Assembly: GCA_048270225.1 (NCBI GenBank)
Contig: JBLWTG010000005.1
Span: 248,001-312,000, forward strand
Direction: 5' to 3'
Source of the DNA: Allopusillimonas sp048270225
Lineage (GTDB): Bacteria > Pseudomonadota > Gammaproteobacteria > Burkholderiales > Burkholderiaceae_B
DNA length: 64,000 nt
This document shows, in pieces, positions 16,966 through 25,440 of this stretch (position 1 is the stretch's first letter; every line of letters begins with the position of its first letter). Under the pieces are notes generated by a model, which worked only from the letters and a program-made list of their open reading frames with translations, had not been told where the DNA came from and ran no database searches. A program made the position numbers and the translations under genes.

Positions 16966-18153
16966 TCAGAAGGCGTCGCCCGGGATTCGCACCCAGCCTT
17001 CCATCAGCACGCGAGCGCTGCGGCTCATGATGGCTTTCTGGACCGTCCATGCGCCGTTGTCCCGGGCTGCCTGCGCACCCACGCGCAAGGTGCCCGAAGG
17101 GTGCCCGAAGCGGACTGCCTCGCGCTCGCCGCCGCCGGCGGCAAGATTGACCAGCGTGCCCGGCACGGCCGCCGCGGCGCCTATGGCCACCGCCGCCGTA
17201 CCCATCATGGCATGATGCAGCTTGCCCATGGACAGGGCGCGCACGAGCAGGTCGATGTCGCCAGCGGCGATCTGCTTGCCGCTGGACGCTTCATAATCCG
17301 CCGGTTCTGCGACAAATGCAACCTTGGGTGTGTGCTGGCGGGTGGCCGCTTCTTCCAGTGAACTGATCAGGCCCATGCGCAGCGCGCCATGCGCCCGGAT
17401 GGTTTCGAACATGGCCAGCGCCTTGTCGTCGCTGTTGAGCGCGCTCTGCAGTTCCGTTCCCGTGTAGCCAATGTCTTTGGCGTTGATGAATACTGTCGGA
17501 ATGCCGGCATTGATCATGGTCGCTTTCAGCGTGCCCACGCCGGGCACGTCCAGGTCGTCGACCAGGTTGCCGGTAGGAAACATTGACGCGTCGCCGCCAT
17601 CGTCGTCCGCAGGATCCATGAATTCGAGCTGTACTTCGGCGGCAGGGAAGGTGACGCCGTCGAGTTCGAAGTCTCCGGTTTCCTGCACCTGGCCGTCAGT
17701 CATGGGCACATGGGCAACAATGGTTTTGCCGATATTGGCCTGCCAGATGCGTACGGTTGCGATGCCGTCGCGCGGAATGCGACTGGCGTCGATGAAACCG
17801 TTGCTGATGGCATAGGGACCAACGGCGGCGGACAGATTGCCGCAATTGCCGCTCCAGTCGACAAACGGCTTGTCGATCGAGACCTGGCCGAACAGATAGT
17901 CGACATCGTGCTCGGGGCTGCTGCTTTTGGCGATGATGACGGTCTTGCTGGTGCTGGAGGTGGCGCCGCCCATGCCATCGGTCTGCTTGCCGTAGGGATC
18001 GGGGCTGCCGATGACGCGCAACAGCAGCGCATCGCGCGCGGCGCCGGGCACGCGGGCCGGCTCGGGCAAGTCCTCCAGCCGAAAGAATACGCCCTTGCTG
18101 GTGCCTCCGCGCAGATAGGTGGCGGGGATTTTGATCTGTGGTGAGTGTGTCAT
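16966..18153 (-). CDS. prpF: 2-methylaconitate isomerase PrpF
   Basis: PrpF (395 aa) isomerises the methylaconitate made by AcnD so that aconitase can hydrate it. The start MTHSPQIKIPATYLRGGTSK at 18153 fits family N-termini; longer frames run into acnD and are rejected. YLRGGTSKGVFF (~residue 13) and the VDWSGNCGNLSAAVGPYAI block (~103-121), with its conserved Cys, are typical of the DAP-epimerase-like fold. The start lies 22 bp after the acnD stop, so the pair is co-transcribed, matching their obligate functional partnership. Confidence 0.95.
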   Translation of the reverse strand: MTHSPQIKIPATYLRGGTSKGVFFRLEDLPEPARVPGAARDALLLRVIGSPDPYGKQTDGMGGATSSTSKTVIIAKSSSPEHDVDYLFGQVSIDKPFVDWSGNCGNLSAAVGPYAISNGFIDASRIPRDGIATVRIWQANIGKTIVAHVPMTDGQVQETGDFELDGVTFPAAEVQLEFMDPADDDGGDASMFPTGNLVDDLDVPGVGTLKATMINAGIPTVFINAKDIGYTGTELQSALNSDDKALAMFETIRAHGALRMGLISSLEEAATRQHTPKVAFVAEPADYEASSGKQIAAGDIDLLVRALSMGKLHHAMMGTAAVAIGAAAAVPGTLVNLAAGGGEREAVRFGHPSGTLRVGAQAARDNGAWTVQKAIMSRSARVLMEGWVRIPGDAF

Positions 18154-18175
18154 GGTGATGGGCAACTCCTGTAGG

Positions 18176-20770
18176 CTAGACGGCGGCGGCCGATTCGACG
18201 AAATCCTGCGCGAAGCGCTGCAGCACACCGCCCGCATCGTAGATGGAGACCTCTTCGGCGGTGTCCAGGCGACAGGTAACCGGCACCTCGACCCGCTCGC
18301 CATTGCGGCGGTGAATCACCAGCGTCAGCGTCGCCCGCGGCGTCGGCTTGCCAAGTACATCATAGGTTTCGGTGCCATCGATATTCAGCGTCCCGCGAGT
18401 CACGCCGGGCTGGAATTCCAGCGGCAGTACGCCCATGCCGACGAGGTTGGTGCGGTGGATGCGCTCGAAGCCTTCGGCTGCGATGGCCTCAACGCCCGCC
18501 AGCCGCACACCTTTGGCAGCCCAATCCCGCGACGAACCCTGACCATAGTCGGCGCCGGCAATGATGATCAGAGGCTGCTTGCGCTCCATATAGGTTTCGA
18601 TGGCTTCCCACATGCGGGTAACCTTGCCTTCGGGTTCTATTCTGGCCAGCGACCCCTGCCTGACCTGGCCGTTTTCCTGAACCATTTCGTTCAGCAGCTT
18701 GGGGTTGGCGAAGGTGGCGCGCTGGGCGGTCAGGTGATCGCCCCGGTGCGTTGCGTAGGAGTTGAAGTCTTCTTCAGGCAGCCCCATCTTTGCCAGGTAT
18801 TCGCCGGCCGCGCTGCTGGCCAGAATGGCGTTGGAGGGCGACAAGTGATCTGTCGTGATGTTGTCGCCCAGCACAGCCAGCGGCCGCATGCCGGTGAGCG
18901 AGCGTTCGCCGGCCAGCGCCCCTTCCCAATAGGGCGGGCGGCGGATATAGGTGCTGGTGGGGCGCCAGTCGTAGAGCGGGTCGATCTGGGTACGGCTTTC
19001 GACGCTGGCTGCGAACATGGGTTCGTAGACCTGGCGGAAATATTCGGGCTTGACGCTGGCAGCGACGATGGCGTCGATTTCCTCGTCTTTTGGCCAGATG
19101 TCCTTGAGCGTTACCGGCTGGCCCTCCTGGTCTATGCCCAGCACATCTTTTTCGATGTCAAAGCGCACAGTGCCGGCGATGGCATAGGCCACCACCAGCG
19201 GCGGTGATGCGAGAAAGGCCTGCTTGGCGTAGGGGTGGATGCGGCCGTCGAAGTTCCGGTTGCCCGACAGCACGGCGGTTGCGTAGAGGTCGCGGTCAAC
19301 CACTTCTTTCTGGATTACCGGGTCCAGTGCACCGCTCATGCCATTACAGGTCGTGCAGGCAAAGCCGACGATGCCGAAACCCAGCTGTTCGAGTTCGGGC
19401 AGCAGTGCAGCATCTTCCAGGTAGAGCTGCACGGCCTTGGAGCCTGGCGCCAGCGACGACTTGACCCACGGTTTTCGGGTAAGCCCACGGGCGTTGGCGT
19501 TGCGTGCCAGCAGGCCGGCGGCGATGACGTTGCGCGGATTGCTGGTGTTGGTGCAGCTGGTGATGGCTGCAATAATGACAGCGCCATCGGGCATCAAACC
19601 GGGCTCGTTCTCCACCTTGCCGGCAATGCCGCGCGCGGCCAGTTCGGAAGTGGGCACGCGGCGGTGTGGGTTCGAGGGGCCTGCGATATTGCGTACGACC
19701 GACGACAGGTCGAACGTGAGCACGCGCTCGTATTCGGCATGCGCCAGGCTGTCGGCCCACAGGCCAGCCTGCCGGGCGTAGGTTTCAACCAGCTTGACCT
19801 GGGCGTCGTCGCGGCCAGTCAGCTTCAGGTAATCGATGGTTTGCTGATCGATGTAGAACATCGCCGCCGTGGCGCCGTATTCCGGCGTCATGTTGGAAAT
19901 CGTGGCGCGGTCGCCCAGCGTGAGGCTGGATGCGCCTTCGCCGTAGAACTCCAGATAGGACGACACCACTTTCTGGCTGCGCAGGAACTCGGTCAGGGCC
20001 AGTACCAGGTCGGTGGCCGTCGAGCCAGGCCGCAGCTTGCCGGTAAGTTCCACGCCGATGATGTCGGGCAGGCGCATCCAGGAGGCGCGACCGAGCATGA
20101 CGCTTTCGGCCTCCAGGCCGCCAACGCCCACGGCGATGACACCCAATGCATCGACGTGCGGGGTATGGCTGTCCGTGCCGACCAGCGTGTCGGGAAAGGC
20201 GACGCCGTCGCGGGCATGGATAACCGGCGACATGCGTTCCAGGTTGATCTGGTGCATGATTCCGTTGCCCGGCGGAATCACATCAACATTCTTGAATGCC
20301 TGCTTGGTCCAGTTGATGAAATGAAAGCGGTCATCGTTGCGCCGGTCTTCGATGGCGCGGTTTTTCGCAAACGCCTCTTTGTCGAATCCGCCGTACTCTA
20401 CGGCCAGCGAGTGGTCGACGATCAGCTGCGTGGGCACGACGGGATTGACTTGCGCGGGATCGCCCCCCTTTTCGGCAATGGCGTCGCGCAGCCCGGCCAG
20501 GTCGACCAACGCCGTCTGGCCCAGAATATCGTGGCACACCACGCGGGCGGGAAACCAGGGGAAGTCCAGGTCGCGCTTGCGTTCAATGATCTGCTTGAGC
20601 GAATCGGTCAGTGTCGCCGGGTCACAGCGGCGCACCAGGTTTTCGGCCAGTACGCGCGAGGTATAGGGTAGCGTATCGTAGGCGCCGGGCTGGATGGCCT
20701 CGACGGCTGCGCGCGTATCGAAATAATCCAGCGTGGTGCCGGCGAGAGGTTTGCGGTAAGCAGTGTTCAT
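18176..20770 (-). CDS. acnD: Fe/S-dependent 2-methylcitrate dehydratase AcnD
   Basis: AcnD, 864 aa, is an aconitase-family enzyme that dehydrates 2-methylcitrate to a methylaconitate isomer and requires PrpF. The start is ATG 20770 (MNTAYRKPLAGTTLDYFDTR); an upstream extension overlaps prpC and is not credible. Cluster ligands are seen in AAITSCTNTSNPRNV (~residue 407) and GFACTTCNGMSG (~475). Substrate-binding landmarks are FINWTKQAFKNVDVIPPGNG and LVGTDSHTPHVDALG. The C-terminal swivel domain has GADYGQGSSRDWAAKG and ends in a long AcnD-type tail. It lies 74 bp downstream of prpC. Confidence 0.95.
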   Translation of the reverse strand: MNTAYRKPLAGTTLDYFDTRAAVEAIQPGAYDTLPYTSRVLAENLVRRCDPATLTDSLKQIIERKRDLDFPWFPARVVCHDILGQTALVDLAGLRDAIAEKGGDPAQVNPVVPTQLIVDHSLAVEYGGFDKEAFAKNRAIEDRRNDDRFHFINWTKQAFKNVDVIPPGNGIMHQINLERMSPVIHARDGVAFPDTLVGTDSHTPHVDALGVIAVGVGGLEAESVMLGRASWMRLPDIIGVELTGKLRPGSTATDLVLALTEFLRSQKVVSSYLEFYGEGASSLTLGDRATISNMTPEYGATAAMFYIDQQTIDYLKLTGRDDAQVKLVETYARQAGLWADSLAHAEYERVLTFDLSSVVRNIAGPSNPHRRVPTSELAARGIAGKVENEPGLMPDGAVIIAAITSCTNTSNPRNVIAAGLLARNANARGLTRKPWVKSSLAPGSKAVQLYLEDAALLPELEQLGFGIVGFACTTCNGMSGALDPVIQKEVVDRDLYATAVLSGNRNFDGRIHPYAKQAFLASPPLVVAYAIAGTVRFDIEKDVLGIDQEGQPVTLKDIWPKDEEIDAIVAASVKPEYFRQVYEPMFAASVESRTQIDPLYDWRPTSTYIRRPPYWEGALAGERSLTGMRPLAVLGDNITTDHLSPSNAILASSAAGEYLAKMGLPEEDFNSYATHRGDHLTAQRATFANPKLLNEMVQENGQVRQGSLARIEPEGKVTRMWEAIETYMERKQPLIIIAGADYGQGSSRDWAAKGVRLAGVEAIAAEGFERIHRTNLVGMGVLPLEFQPGVTRGTLNIDGTETYDVLGKPTPRATLTLVIHRRNGERVEVPVTCRLDTAEEVSIYDAGGVLQRFAQDFVESAAAV

Positions 20771-20810
20771 GGCATGCGAAAAAAGAGAGGTCGAAAGAAA
20801 GCACCCGGCA

Positions 20811-20834
20811 AGGGACAGGCGCGGGCCTGTCCCT
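20811..20834 (-). other. Hairpin between prpC and acnD
   Basis: A perfect 10-bp stem (AGGGACAGGC / GCCTGTCCCT, 4-nt loop) starts 10 bp after the prpC stop. No U-tract follows directly on the minus strand, so it is more likely a processing or stability element that sets prpBC apart from acnD-prpF-prpD than a full terminator. Confidence 0.55.
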
Positions 20835-20844
20835 CTGTCATGCG

Positions 20845-22050
20845 TCAGCGGCGTTTGCTGATGGGCACGAACTTCTGGTCTTCGGGACCAGTGTAGTTGG
20901 CGGTGGGCCGGATGATCTTGTTGTCGACGCGCTGCTCGACAATGTGCGCTGCCCAGCCTGCCGTGCGTGCGATGACGAACAGCGGTGTGAACATTGCAGT
21001 GGGAACGCCCATCATGTGATAAGAGACGGCTGAAAACCAGTCCAGATTCGGGAACATTTTCTTGACGTCCCACATCACGGTTTCCAGGCGTTCGGCAATG
21101 TCGAACATTTTCATATTGCCCTGGGTTTTGGACAGCTTGCGCGCGACTTCCTTGATCACTTTGTTGCGCGGGTCGGAGACCGTATACACGGGGTGGCCGA
21201 AGCCGATGACCACTTCCTTGTTCTCGACGCGGCGGCGAATGTCTGCTTCGGCGTCGTTGGGCGAGTCGTAGCGCTTCTGGATCTCGAAGGCGACTTCGTT
21301 GGCGCCGCCGTGCTTGGGGCCGCGCAGCGCGCCGATGCCGCCCGCGATGGCCGAGTACATGTCTGATCCCGTGCCGGCAATGACGCGGCAGGTAAAGGTG
21401 GACGCGTTGAATTCATGCTCTGCGTAAAGATTGAGCGAGGTGTGCATGGCGCGTACCCACTCATCGCTGGGCTTCTGGCCATGCAGCAGATGCAGGAAAT
21501 GGCCGCCGATGCTGTCGTCATCGGTCTGTACATCGATGTAGTGGCCATTGTGGCTGTAGTGATACCAGTACAGCAGGGCAGAGCCCAGGTTGGCCATCAG
21601 GCGGTCGGCGATATCGCGGGCGTCGGGCAGGTTGTGATCGTCTTTTTCGGGCAGCACGCAGCCGAGCACCGATACCGCGGTGCGCATCACGTCCATGGGG
21701 TGGCTGGCGGCAGGCAGTGCTTCCAGCGCGGCTTGCAGGTCGGCCGGCAAACCGCGCAGCTTGCGCAGCTTGGCCTTGTATGCGGCAAGCTCCGCCTTGG
21801 TGGGCAGCTTGCCGTGGATCAGCAGGTGGGCGACCTCTTCGAATTCGCAGGTGTTGGCGATATCGAGAATATCGTAGCCGCGATAGTGCAGGTCGTTGCC
21901 GCTGCGGCCCACGGTGCACAGCGCGGTGTTGCCTGCGACAACACCGGACAGCGCGACCGATTTCTTGGGTTTGGGCGTGGCGGCGGGTGCCGTGGCGGGT
22001 GTTGTGGCGGGTGCTGCCGTTTTTGCGGACTTAGCTGCTTTGGTAACCAT
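20845..22050 (-). CDS. prpC: 2-methylcitrate synthase PrpC
   Basis: PrpC condenses propionyl-CoA with oxaloacetate to 2-methylcitrate. The 401-aa protein has the citrate-synthase fold: VGRSGNDLHYRGYDI (~residue 47), the catalytic His motifs HGGANEVAF (~247) and GFGHPVYTV (~283), and a VEQRVDNKIIRP end. It groups with PrpC rather than GltA by the short form and operon context. The first ~33 residues form an extra Lys/Ala/Thr/Pro-rich segment before the normal start at KKSVALSGVVAGNTAL. That segment is encoded by short DNA repeats. It is separated from prpB by 20 bp. Confidence 0.95.
   Translation of the reverse strand: MVTKAAKSAKTAAPATTPATAPAATPKPKKSVALSGVVAGNTALCTVGRSGNDLHYRGYDILDIANTCEFEEVAHLLIHGKLPTKAELAAYKAKLRKLRGLPADLQAALEALPAASHPMDVMRTAVSVLGCVLPEKDDHNLPDARDIADRLMANLGSALLYWYHYSHNGHYIDVQTDDDSIGGHFLHLLHGQKPSDEWVRAMHTSLNLYAEHEFNASTFTCRVIAGTGSDMYSAIAGGIGALRGPKHGGANEVAFEIQKRYDSPNDAEADIRRRVENKEVVIGFGHPVYTVSDPRNKVIKEVARKLSKTQGNMKMFDIAERLETVMWDVKKMFPNLDWFSAVSYHMMGVPTAMFTPLFVIARTAGWAAHIVEQRVDNKIIRPTANYTGPEDQKFVPISKRR
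21977..22017. repeat. GC-rich triplet-like repeat encoding the PrpC N-terminal extension
   Basis: Three close copies of GTGGCGGGTG, spaced by 4-5 bp, encode the ATTPATAPAAT stretch near the PrpC N-terminus on the minus strand. It is a low-complexity region absent from standard PrpC and looks like a slippage product. Confidence 0.65.
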
Positions 22051-22070
22051 GTCTCATGCTCCTGATGGGT

Positions 22071-22967
22071 TTACTTCGATTTGCCTTGCTGGAACAGCGC
22101 ATCGAGGCGGGATTCAAATTCGTGATAGCCGATACGGTCATAGAGTTCTTCACGTGTCTGCATCATGTCGACGACATTCTTCTGGTGGCCGTCCCGGCGG
22201 ATGGCCTGGTAAACGGTTTCCGCAGCCTTGTTCATGGCGCGGAACGCAGAAAGAGGATACAGCACGATATCGACGTTGACGCTGGCGAGTTCCTCTACCG
22301 TGAACAGAGGTGTTTTGCCAAATTCAGTGATATTGGCCAGTACGGGTACGTTCAGTTCCTTCTTGAACCGCTCATAGGTGGCCAGATCATAAGACGCCTC
22401 GGCAAAAATGCCGTCGGCGCCGGCTTCCGCGAAAGCATGGGCGCGTTCCAGCGCCTTGTCCACACCCTCGACGGCGATGGAGTCCGTACGGGCGATGATG
22501 AAGAAGTTCTCGTCCGTTCGGGCGTCGACAGCAGCTTTGATGCGATCCACCATTTCGCCCTGGGTAACGATTTCCTTGCCCGGGCGGTGGCCGCAGCGCT
22601 TGGCGCCGACCTGATCCTCGATATGACAGGCGCCGGCGCCGAATTTGATCAGGCTCTTGATGGTGCGGCCGATATTGAAGGCCGACGGACCAAAACCGGT
22701 GTCGATGTCCACCATCAGGGGAACATCACAGACATCGGTGATGCGGCGGATGTCGGTCAGCACATCGTCCAGTGTATTGATGCCAAGATCTGGCAGGCCC
22801 AGCGAGCCGGCGGCCACGCCGCCGCCTGAAAGATAAATGGCGCGGTAACCGGCGCGCTGCGCGAGCAGGGCGTGGTTTGCATTGATGGCGCCAATGACCT
22901 GGAGTGGATGTTCTTCTTTGAGAGCCTGGCGGAAGCGCGCGCCGGCGGAGGTGATGTTCTCGGTCAC
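22071..22967 (-). CDS. prpB: 2-methylisocitrate lyase PrpB
   Basis: PrpB splits 2-methylisocitrate into pyruvate and succinate. I choose the GTG at 22967 (VTENITSAGARFRQAL, 298 aa, the normal size) because GAGGAA lies 7 bases upstream; a longer frame to 23012 would run into the sigma-54 promoter. Mg2+ and substrate-binding residues are in LMVDIDTGFG (~residue 78), and the catalytic Cys is in KRCGHRPGKE (~residue 123). It is the first gene of the operon prpB-prpC-acnD-prpF-prpD. Confidence 0.96.
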   Translation of the reverse strand: MTENITSAGARFRQALKEEHPLQVIGAINANHALLAQRAGYRAIYLSGGGVAAGSLGLPDLGINTLDDVLTDIRRITDVCDVPLMVDIDTGFGPSAFNIGRTIKSLIKFGAGACHIEDQVGAKRCGHRPGKEIVTQGEMVDRIKAAVDARTDENFFIIARTDSIAVEGVDKALERAHAFAEAGADGIFAEASYDLATYERFKKELNVPVLANITEFGKTPLFTVEELASVNVDIVLYPLSAFRAMNKAAETVYQAIRRDGHQKNVVDMMQTREELYDRIGYHEFESRLDALFQQGKSK

Positions 22968-23011
22968 TATGTGTTCCTCGCTGTGGGAAAGATGATAGAC
23001 ACCAGTACTCA

Positions 23012-23027
23012 AGCAATATCTGTGCCA
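23012..23027 (-). promoter_or_regulatory. Sigma-54 (-24/-12) promoter of prpB
   Basis: On the minus strand the sequence is TGGCACAGATATTGCT, an exact fit to the sigma-54 consensus TGGCAC-N5-TTGC. It would start transcription about 12 bases beyond the GC element, near 23001, leaving a leader of ~35 nt before the prpB GTG. The adjacent activator gene encodes a sigma-54-dependent PrpR, which makes the assignment strong. Confidence 0.9.
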
Positions 23028-23085
23028 GTCGCTCTATCGGTATGTTTTGCTTCCGGGCCGTGGCGGCTGCGCCGCTAACCCGCCT

Positions 23086-23115
23086 ATTGCAAAGGAAATC
23101 TCCATTTCTTGCAAT
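23086..23115. promoter_or_regulatory. Inverted repeat, candidate PrpR binding site
   Basis: ATTGCAAAGGAAAT (23086-23099) faces ATTTCTTGCAAT (23104-23115), an inverted repeat with one base missing in one arm. It lies ~60 bp upstream of the -24 element of the prpB promoter, a normal distance for an enhancer-binding protein site. Binding by PrpR is inferred. Confidence 0.5.
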
Positions 23116-23159
23116 ATGAGGCTGGACACGCAGTGTTTCATGGTATGTTTCTATTGTGA

Positions 23160-23171
23160 AACGTTAACGTT
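23160..23171. promoter_or_regulatory. Palindrome AACGTTAACGTT near prpR
   Basis: A perfect 12-bp palindrome ~100 bp upstream of the prpR start and ~135 bp upstream of the prpB promoter. It could be a second activator site or control of prpR itself; no regulator can be named. Confidence 0.4.
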
Positions 23172-23271
23172 CCGTTTGTGTTTCGTGCCTCTTGTGTTGC
23201 GCGGTGTTGCGAATGAGGCCTTCGGGGTGCGCTGCTTGACCTTCTTCATTCTTTTTTAGTTCATTCTCATT

Positions 23272-25257
23272 ATGTCTTCTGTTTTTCCACCTGTTCCGGG
23301 GCCGCGGTTGCGTCTGGTCGCCGTCGGCATGCACGAGTTGCGTCTCCTGTTCGAAGAGCTTGCGCCGCAGTACAGTGCGGTGGCCGAAATGTCGATTCTG
23401 GACAAGGCCTATAGCGAGGCGGTCAGCGATGTCCTGGCCATGCGGCAGGACCAGGGAATAGATGTCATTGTGTCCGCGGGTACGAATGGGAATTTTCTCA
23501 GGCAGCATCTTGATGTGCCGGTGGTGCTGGTCAAGGCTGGGGGGCTGGACATCATGCGCGGCCTGGCCAAGGCCTCGCGTCATTCACGCAAGATTGCGTT
23601 GGTGACCTATGGAGCCGTCCCTCCCGAGCTCCGGCATTTCAACGAATTGTTCGCCCTCAATGTCGAGCTGCGCGCCTACCATGCTGAGGAGGAGGCCGAA
23701 GCCTGTGTGCGCGAGCTGCTTGCGCTGGGCGTCGAGGCGGTGGTGGGGCACGGGCTGGTCGTCGATCTTGCCCGCTCCTACGGCATTGAGGGCATTTTGC
23801 TGTATTCACAGGGCGCGGTGCGCGAGGCCATAGAAGACGCGATCGAGGTGGCGCGCATCTCAAGGCTGGAGTCCGCGCGTCGCGAGAAGCTCAATACGAT
23901 TCTGGGCCGGCTCAAAGATGGCGTGGTAGCCGTCGACCTGGACGAGCGGATCGAGCTTATCAACCCGGCCATGGAAAGCATTCTGGGGCAATCGGCCGAG
24001 CAGTTGATCGGCCAGCGCTTGAGTTCGGTGAACACCGGCCTGGGGCTGCAGGAAATTCTGCGTACGGGGCAGGGCGAGTCAGAGCAGGTGTATCAGCTGG
24101 GCGGCAAGACAGTCGTGCTTACCCGCATGCCGATTGTGGAGCAGGGCCGGCCTACAGGCGCGGTCCTGGTGTGCCAGGACCCTATCGCGATCCAGCGTAT
24201 GGATCGCAGTCTGCGCTCGCGTGGCAAACCGCGTTCGAATATGGCGCGCTATGGGCTGGAGCAGTTGATCGGTCAAAGCGAGGCGATACGCAAGGTCAGG
24301 GAGCGGGCGCAGATGTGCGCGCGCAGTGACGCCACGGTGCTGATCATCGGCGAAAGCGGCACTGGCAAGGAGCTGCTCGCCCAGGGGATACACAATGCGA
24401 GCGCGCGGCGGGATCAGCCTTTTGTGGCCATCAATTGTGCTGCATTTCCGGACAGCCTGCTGGAAAGCGAGCTGTTCGGCTATGTCGATGGCGCTTTCAC
24501 CGGTTCGACTCGCGGCGGCAAAGTGGGGTTGTTTGAAGCGGCGCATACGGGCACGATTTTCCTGGACGAAATCGGTGAAATGCCATTGTCATTGCAGACT
24601 CGGCTGCTGCGTGTGCTGCAGGAGCGCGAGGTGCTGCGCATCGGCGCTACCGAGCCTACGCCGGTGGATGTTCGGGTCATAGCCGCGACCCATCAAGACC
24701 TGAGTGCGATGGCGGAGTCGGGCGAGTTTCGCAGCGACCTCTACTATCGGCTCAATATTCTGCTCTTGCGCCTGCCCGCGCTGCGCGAGCGTGTCGGCGA
24801 CCTGCCTTTGCTGGCCGCGCATTTGCGCGACAAAATCGCCCGGCGACTGAATGTGCGAAAGCCTGAGTCGGCGCCGCGGCGCAGCGACGACGATAATATC
24901 GTCCGCGGTATTGTGCGGGCTGCGCAAGGATACGCATGGCCGGGCAATATCCGTGAGCTGGAAAACCTGATCGAGCGCGCCATGGTTTTTCATGATTCGG
25001 ACGGGGAGGAGGGGCATTCCGTGCTCGATGAGCTGCACGGTATTGCGCCCGAGCTGTTTTCTGCGTCTGGCGAGCCGCCCCGGCCTGGCGCGGCAGAAGA
25101 CGGCGGCCTGCGCGCCAGTCGGGACCTGGCCGAATCGGAACGCATTCGCGCGGCCCTGGATGCATGCGGCGGCAACCGGGACCAGGCAGCCGCGATGCTG
25201 GGCATCAGCCGCACCACGCTGTGGCGCAAGCTCAAGCTGATGGGGCGTCAGGCGTGA
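23272..25257 (+). CDS. prpR: Sigma-54-dependent activator PrpR
   Basis: PrpR senses 2-methylcitrate and activates the prp operon with sigma-54. The 661-aa protein has the PrpR_N sensor domain (~residues 10-185, with VIVSAGTNGNFLRQHLDVPVV), a PAS domain (~205-300), a AAA+ domain (~325-560) and a Fis-type HTH at the end (ACGGNRDQAAAMLGISRTTL, ~629-648). The AAA+ motifs are complete: Walker A GESGTGKE (~360), GAFTGS loop for sigma-54 contact (~407), and GTIFLDEIGE Walker B (~428). It diverges from prpB over a 304-bp region containing a matching -24/-12 promoter. The start at ATG 23272 is weakly supported by a purine run. Confidence 0.95.
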   Translation: MSSVFPPVPGPRLRLVAVGMHELRLLFEELAPQYSAVAEMSILDKAYSEAVSDVLAMRQDQGIDVIVSAGTNGNFLRQHLDVPVVLVKAGGLDIMRGLAKASRHSRKIALVTYGAVPPELRHFNELFALNVELRAYHAEEEAEACVRELLALGVEAVVGHGLVVDLARSYGIEGILLYSQGAVREAIEDAIEVARISRLESARREKLNTILGRLKDGVVAVDLDERIELINPAMESILGQSAEQLIGQRLSSVNTGLGLQEILRTGQGESEQVYQLGGKTVVLTRMPIVEQGRPTGAVLVCQDPIAIQRMDRSLRSRGKPRSNMARYGLEQLIGQSEAIRKVRERAQMCARSDATVLIIGESGTGKELLAQGIHNASARRDQPFVAINCAAFPDSLLESELFGYVDGAFTGSTRGGKVGLFEAAHTGTIFLDEIGEMPLSLQTRLLRVLQEREVLRIGATEPTPVDVRVIAATHQDLSAMAESGEFRSDLYYRLNILLLRLPALRERVGDLPLLAAHLRDKIARRLNVRKPESAPRRSDDDNIVRGIVRAAQGYAWPGNIRELENLIERAMVFHDSDGEEGHSVLDELHGIAPELFSASGEPPRPGAAEDGGLRASRDLAESERIRAALDACGGNRDQAAAMLGISRTTLWRKLKLMGRQA

Positions 25258-25344
25258 TGCAGATTCAAGGGTAGTGGTCCGTTGCGATGGCCCGAAGAGT
25301 CCGACATCTCGCTCAATGATGCCATCGCGACGCGTCTTGCCGAA

Positions 25345-25383
25345 ATAAAAACGCCCAGAAAACAGATGGCCGTTTTCCGGGCG
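25345..25383 (-). terminator. Rho-independent terminator of mdh
   Basis: On the minus strand a stem of ~12 bp with one mismatch (CGCCCGGAAAAC / GTTTTCTGGGCG) is followed directly by TTTTTATTT. It begins 58 bp past the mdh stop and also separates mdh from the convergent prpR. Confidence 0.85.
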
Positions 25384-25440
25384 GTGTACCGCGTTGGCCG
25401 AGGCAGGCATTTCGCCTGCTCCGGCATTGTGGGCGGCTGA

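Larger units (their letters stand above)
22968..23271. promoter_or_regulatory. prpB-prpR divergent intergenic region
   Basis: This 304-bp gap separates the divergent prpB and prpR starts. It holds the sigma-54 promoter of prpB (23012-23027), an imperfect inverted repeat built on ATTGCAA (23086-23115), and the palindrome AACGTTAACGTT (23160-23171). The last is flanked by a TGTTTCA / TGAAAC pair (about 23134-23161). Their order, with the repeats upstream of the -24/-12 element, is what an enhancer-bound PrpR would need. Confidence 0.6.
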
